Of a stretch of DNA of 64,000 nt, positions 60,054-64,000 are shown in pieces. Source of the stretch: an uncultured Clostridia bacterium (GTDB taxonomy: Bacteria > Bacillota > Clostridia > TANB77 > CAG-508); assembly GCA_947624655.1 (NCBI GenBank), contig CANQLH010000004.1, forward strand, positions 1 to 64,000. The letters are read 5' to 3'. The notes below the pieces were generated by a model, which saw only the letters and a list, made by a program, of their open reading frames with translations, ran no database searches and was not told where the DNA came from. Both the position numbers and the translations under genes were made by a program. Every line of letters starts with the position of its first letter. Within the stretch, counting starts at the first letter, position 1.

Positions 60054-61706
60054 TTACCTTATTTCTTCTTTTTTGTATATTCCAAGCCTTTCAAGTATTT
60101 TTAGTATTTTTGTTCCATAAGGAATCATTAGCATTTCTTCTCTTGAAAAAATTTTTAAAGCAATTATACTCATGAAATATAATATCACAGCAAAAATTAA
60201 AGAGATTAATGTTGCAACTTTTGCAGATATACTTGCTCCAATTAATGCTACATAAAAACTATATGAACATACACACATTATAGCTGTTGCTAATACTGGC
60301 TTTATTACATACTTTAGTGGTTTTATATCTAGTTTAATTGTCTTTTTCAAAATATAATAGCTTATTAAGAATACTATTACATTATTAACTATTGAACCAA
60401 TTGCAGCACCATTTACCCCTATACTAGGTATAGAAATAAGAATTACATTTAGTATTAATTTCACAATCAATCCAATAAATGATGAAATTGCTGGTACCAT
60501 AATTTTTCCAAGTCCTTGCAAAGCTCCATTTATAGTTTGTGCAAGCACAGAAAATATTATTGTCAGAGCACTTATTTGTAATAGCAAGCTTCCTGATGGT
60601 GCATTTGGGAATATTAGATTAATTATTGGCTGTGCAAATACCATCATTCCAAAAGTACAAGGTAAACCTATTATCATTGTAACCAATAATGACAAAGATA
60701 TTCTTTTTGATGCACTTTCGTGTTCATTTTTTGCAATTGATGCAGAAATTGTAGGTACAAGTGCCGTTGCAAAGGCAATATTAAATGATAATGGAAGTGT
60801 TATAAGTGTATCAACCTTACCACTAAGTATTCCATATTGCACCTTTGCTTCACTTTCTGATAAAAATTTTTTTAGTCCTCTAACAACTGTTATAGAATCT
60901 ATATTTTTGTTCAATGTAGACATTATAGCGCTAAGTGTTATTGGAATTGATACAAATAATATATTTTTAACTACTTTTAATACATTTTCTTGTTTATATT
61001 CTTTATTTACTTTAACTTGAGGTATTTGATTTTTTTTGTAAATTTTATAATATAACGCAAGATATCCAAGACTTAAAAATACTGACAAGGTTGTTGCAAG
61101 ATTTGCTCCTGCTGCCATTACTGTAACGTTTTCTCCATAAAATAATACAACAATTTCAACTACTGCAATGGTTAATACTGTTTTAAAAATTTGCTCTAAT
61201 GTTTGAGCTTTAGCCGTTGCTGATATTCTATCTCTTCCATTAAAATATCCTCTCATAACAGATGCGATTGTTACAAAGAAAATTGCTGGAGATAAAGCAA
61301 CAAGAGTAAGTTCTGATTCTGGTATTTGTAATATTACATTTGCTATATAACCTGCTCCTAAAAGTAATATTAAAGTTCCAACTAGTCCTATTATTCCAAA
61401 TGTCATAAGTGCTATTTTGAATATTCTATGAGCACCTTTTTCGTCTCCTACTGCAACTTTTTCTGACACAAGTTTTGAAATTGCATTAGGAACTCCTATT
61501 GAGGATACCGTTAGCAAAAGAGCATATATCAGATACCCTCCACTGTAAATTGCATTTCCCTCGTCTCCAAAGCCTTCTCTATTTGTAAGATATACTCTAT
61601 ATACAAAACCTAAAAGTTTTATTAATACCTGTGATACCATAAGTATCAACACACTTTTCATAAAACCTTCTGCTTTGTTTGTTTTCTTTTCTACCTTAGT
61701 TTGCAT
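60054..61706 (-). CDS. SpoVB/YtgP-like polysaccharide flippase
   Basis: 550 aa with about 14 membrane helices. SVLILMVSQVLIKLLGFVYRVYLT at the start and FNGRDRISATAKAQTLEQIFKT are characteristic of the SpoVB/YtgP branch of MOP flippases, which move lipid-linked cell-wall or exopolysaccharide precursors; YtgP/Amj-type members flip lipid II. GAGGGAAGGAAA precedes the ATG. Single gene. Confidence 0.85.
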   Translation of the reverse strand: MQTKVEKKTNKAEGFMKSVLILMVSQVLIKLLGFVYRVYLTNREGFGDEGNAIYSGGYLIYALLLTVSSIGVPNAISKLVSEKVAVGDEKGAHRIFKIALMTFGIIGLVGTLILLLGAGYIANVILQIPESELTLVALSPAIFFVTIASVMRGYFNGRDRISATAKAQTLEQIFKTVLTIAVVEIVVLFYGENVTVMAAGANLATTLSVFLSLGYLALYYKIYKKNQIPQVKVNKEYKQENVLKVVKNILFVSIPITLSAIMSTLNKNIDSITVVRGLKKFLSESEAKVQYGILSGKVDTLITLPLSFNIAFATALVPTISASIAKNEHESASKRISLSLLVTMIIGLPCTFGMMVFAQPIINLIFPNAPSGSLLLQISALTIIFSVLAQTINGALQGLGKIMVPAISSFIGLIVKLILNVILISIPSIGVNGAAIGSIVNNVIVFLISYYILKKTIKLDIKPLKYVIKPVLATAIMCVCSYSFYVALIGASISAKVATLISLIFAVILYFMSIIALKIFSREEMLMIPYGTKILKILERLGIYKKEEIR

Positions 61707-61821
61707 TTTCCTTCCCTCTTATAATAATTAATATTCTTATATTTTATTTATATACTATATCATAAAGTTTTTTTTAAAGCAACCATTATTTATTAACCTT
61801 TATAGCCTATAGTTACTGTAT

Positions 61822-61999
61822 AATGCTTTTATATTAAAGAATAGCTGAAATGATTTATTTGAAAGAGCTGCGTAAGCGACCAACCGGAGCGTAGCGCAAA
61901 AGCGAATGGAGCAGTCTACATATATGTTCTTTAATTTGTAGACTGCGACACCAAAGCTCTAAAAATAAATCATTTCAGCTATTCTATTGAAACAATCCA
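61822..61999. repeat. Structured repeat element A, copy 2
   Basis: Near-identical to 29106-29282 in its arms and core. Differences cluster in the loop after AAAGAGC and in the hairpin loop (ATATATGTTCTTTAA vs ATATATATCCTTAA), which keep the stems intact. It lies between the flippase gene and the promoter of the GC-rich 62136 gene. Confidence 0.65.
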
Positions 62000-62019
62000 T
62001 TATCCTGTAACAGCCTATA

Positions 62020-62048
62020 TTGTCTTTTTATGAAAATTATGTTATAAT
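62020..62048 (+). promoter_or_regulatory. Promoter of the 62136 gene
   Basis: TTGTCT, 17 bases, TATAAT, about 90 bases upstream of the start codon. Confidence 0.7.
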
Positions 62049-62135
62049 GTAAGAAGATGAACGTTGTTTTAACTCCGTGCATCTGTGGTTATATGCATCA
62101 ATCGTTATGGGGCAACTGCCCTAAAGGAGGTCATT

Positions 62136-62396
62136 ATGGAAAAGTGTTACAAGAGAGGCGAGCACACATACGTGGTTCGCTTCGAGGATGACAAACCAGA
62201 GGTCTTTATTGGTATAAATGAGCCTCTCTCAATCCTCGCGATTCAGCTTCTGTTCGACGCTATCGTTCCACTTGGTTGGGAACGTACCAACAGCTACAAA
62301 GATGTGCTCTGCAATGGGCATTACTGCATAGCAGTTGGCTACCGGGTTCCCGGTGGCGTAGATGCTGAAAAGGCTATCACACAGCTCTTTTCCTGA
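62136..62396 (+). CDS. GC-rich orphan protein, 86 aa, unknown function
   Basis: Start at MEKCYKRGEHTYVVRF, because AAAGGAGGTCATT stands before it; the track's start 17 codons earlier lacks one. Not recognised. The coding part has about half G+C by eye against AT-rich flanks. One in-frame CGG (62343-62345, in GYRVPGG) is read as plain codon; a +1 shift would stop after five more residues. It has a promoter and a strong terminator, as the other three GC-rich orphans do. Confidence 0.6.
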   Translation: MEKCYKRGEHTYVVRFEDDKPEVFIGINEPLSILAIQLLFDAIVPLGWERTNSYKDVLCNGHYCIAVGYRVPGGVDAEKAITQLFS

Positions 62397-62431
62397 TTGT
62401 CAGTTCTTCATCAACTGATAATCAAACATGT

Positions 62432-62460
62432 CACCCTCCCCGCAAGGAGGGTGGCTTGTT
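62432..62460 (+). terminator. Terminator of the 62136 gene
   Basis: CACCCTCC and GGAGGGTG form a stem around a 6-base loop, followed by GCTTGTT. Confidence 0.75.
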
Positions 62461-62478
62461 ATTTTATCAATTATACTT

Positions 62479-64000
62479 TTACATTCCTTCAATCTCTACG
62501 TTATATTCCTCAAGCCAAAGATCAAATTCATAAAGATATGCAATAAGCTGTGGTCTTGTCATAAGCTGACCGGTACCAAGGAAGTATATCATCTTCCTTG
62601 CTATCTAATAATTTATTTATTTCATCAATATTAAATATTTTGTACATTTTGCTTTCTTTGTTTTCTAATCTTTCTCTTAAGGCTTTGCTAACTAATTCTA
62701 AGAATTTTGGATGATGAGTTTTAGGATATGGATTCTTTTTACGGTAAAGTACCTCATCTGGTATAACTCCCTTAAATGCTTCTCTAAGCAAATATTTTTC
62801 TGTATTGTTATTATATTTATATTTAAAAGGCAAATTCCACAAATATTCTACAAGCTTTGTATCAGCAAATGGTACTCTCGCTTCTAGTGTTGAATACATT
62901 GTCATCCTATCCTTTCTTTCTAAAAGTGCTTGCATAAAGTGAGTCATATTGATATAAAATAGTCTCTTATCTTTTTTATCTCTGTCTTCAGGTTCTAATT
63001 CATTAATTGTTTTTTGATATTCTTCTTCTACAATGCTTTTTAGATTTATCTTATCTTTCAAATTTTCATTCAATAAACTTTGCCTATAATCTAAATTATT
63101 TATCCACGGAAACATTTCTCTATCATTTAATTCTTTTCTATAAAACCAAGGGTATCCACCAAAGATTTCATCAGCACATTCTCCACTTAATATTACTTTA
63201 AATTCTTTTGCAATCTCCTTTGAAAACCAGAGTAGTGATGAATCTATATCAGTCATTCCTGGATAGTCTTTGGCATAAAGAGCATCTTTTAAATAATTTA
63301 CAACATCATCTTGTGTAATTGTCTTGTATTCATGCTTCGTATTAAAAGCTTTACTCATCACATCTATATAGTGTTCATCCATAGATACAGTAAAGCTTGT
63401 TTTTTTGAAATATTTATCATTATCTTCATAATCTATTGAAAAAGTTGTAAGCGGAGTTTTTTGATTTATTGCAACAACTCCTGTAATTAAGCTTGAATCT
63501 AATCCTCCACTTAATAAAGTTGCTATCGGCACATCTGATACCATTTGTCTTTTAATAGAATCTGTAAGTAATTCTCTTATTTTTTCCTTTGCTTCTTCAA
63601 ATGTATCATTACATTCTTTTGTTTTAACATTCCAATATCTATTAATCTCTATATTTCCATCTTTATATTTTAAGTAATGTGCAGCTCTTAGCTCATTTAT
63701 TCCTGTAAATATTCCGGCTTCCTTGCTTTTTAGATGGTCCGAAGTGCTAAGATTTCTCCAAGCGATTCTTGACTTAAGTATGGTTTTACTACTTTACTTC
63801 TAAGTATTGGTTTTAATGTAGAAGCAAATATAAAATCGTCATCTTTTTTGCAGTAATATAAAGGTTTAATTCCAAATCTATCTCTTGCTAAAAATATTTC
63901 TTTAGTCTCCCTATTATATACACAAAAAGCAAATATTCCTTCTATCTTGTCTAATATCTTTTCTTTAAATTCTGCATAACCCTTTAGCATTACTTCTGTA
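62479..64000 (-). CDS. asnB: Asparagine synthase (glutamine-hydrolysing), partial, three CGG +1 sites
   Basis: Converts aspartate to asparagine with glutamine and ATP. The N-terminus with the catalytic cysteine lies beyond the window edge. Visible: the end of the glutaminase domain (FAFCVYNRETKEIFLARDRFGIKPLYY) and the synthetase domain with the pyrophosphate loop LLSGGLDSSL. In-frame CGG at 63739-63741, 63714-63716 and 62570-62572, each +1, restore EILALGPSKKQGSGIFTGINEL and the C-terminus LPWYGQLMTRPQL...EEYNVEIEGM with TAA at 62479. The track shows only two unlinked pieces and a wrong end. Confidence 0.93.

Overview
The window is AT-rich DNA from an uncultured low-GC Firmicutes, probably a gut Clostridia-like bacterium. 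Evidence: AGGAGG-type ribosome binding sites, TTGACA/TATAAT promoters, a CIRCE box before groES, AbrB, HU, Obg, an SpoVB/YtgP-type flippase, and a bile salt hydrolase-type gene. No rRNA and no CRISPR array is visible. Most chromosomal genes lie on the minus strand.

Main observation: in the AT-rich genes every CGG that falls in the reading frame breaks the ORF, and dropping the first C so that the next codon is GGN (glycine) restores the expected protein. I found 29 such sites in 16 genes: obg (5), trpS, feoA, feoB (4), thyA, two ABC permeases (1 and 3), an ABC ATPase (2), two paralogous membrane-anchored proteins, and a relaxase, HipA-like kinase, integrase, pyrG, a PepP-type peptidase, an MFS transporter and asnB (3). 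All are on the coding strand, all land on a glycine codon, and I found no in-frame CGG read as arginine in these genes. Out-of-frame CGG is common and harmless. This behaves like a quadruplet glycine codon (CGGN) or an obligatory +1 shift at an unassigned CGG codon. The supplied ORF track therefore splits, truncates or mis-ends these genes, and it misses the 5' end of feoA. Coordinates below are corrected for this.

Layout. 1-2200: end of a radical SAM/SPASM gene, an AbrB antitoxin with a truncated PIN toxin, and two GC-rich orphan genes. 2218-6943: thrS-rpiB-trpS-obg operon. 7095-7290: tRNA-Met and tRNA-Gly. 7366-10958: three unknown proteins, a GC-rich orphan, and thyA-dfrA. 11301-13776: feoA-feoB iron transport. 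13855-29014: ABC transporter region with four large FtsX-type permeases, one ATPase, a VanZ-like protein, two copies of a type I toxin-antitoxin module and five copies of one promoter/leader repeat. 29106-39136: a structured repeat, cardiolipin synthase, bile salt hydrolase family enzyme, membrane proteins, HAD phosphatases and a third toxin module.

39396-50883 is an integrative mobilizable element inserted in the anticodon region of a tRNA-Leu(CAA) gene. It carries an intact tRNA-Leu(CAA) of its own, MobC and a relaxase, an MmeI-like restriction-modification enzyme, a HipA-like kinase pair, excisionase and integrase. Its relaxase, kinase and integrase obey the CGG rule. 51041-64000: a structured repeat, groES-groEL, pyrG, a YcgQ/TIGR03943-like protein, PepP-type peptidase, prepilin peptidase, YqeG-like phosphatase, MFS transporter, HU, flippase, another structured repeat, a GC-rich orphan gene and asnB running off the edge.

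Four short GC-rich orphan genes contain six in-frame CGG codons that must be read as ordinary triplets. They look foreign and mark a contrast to the host rule.
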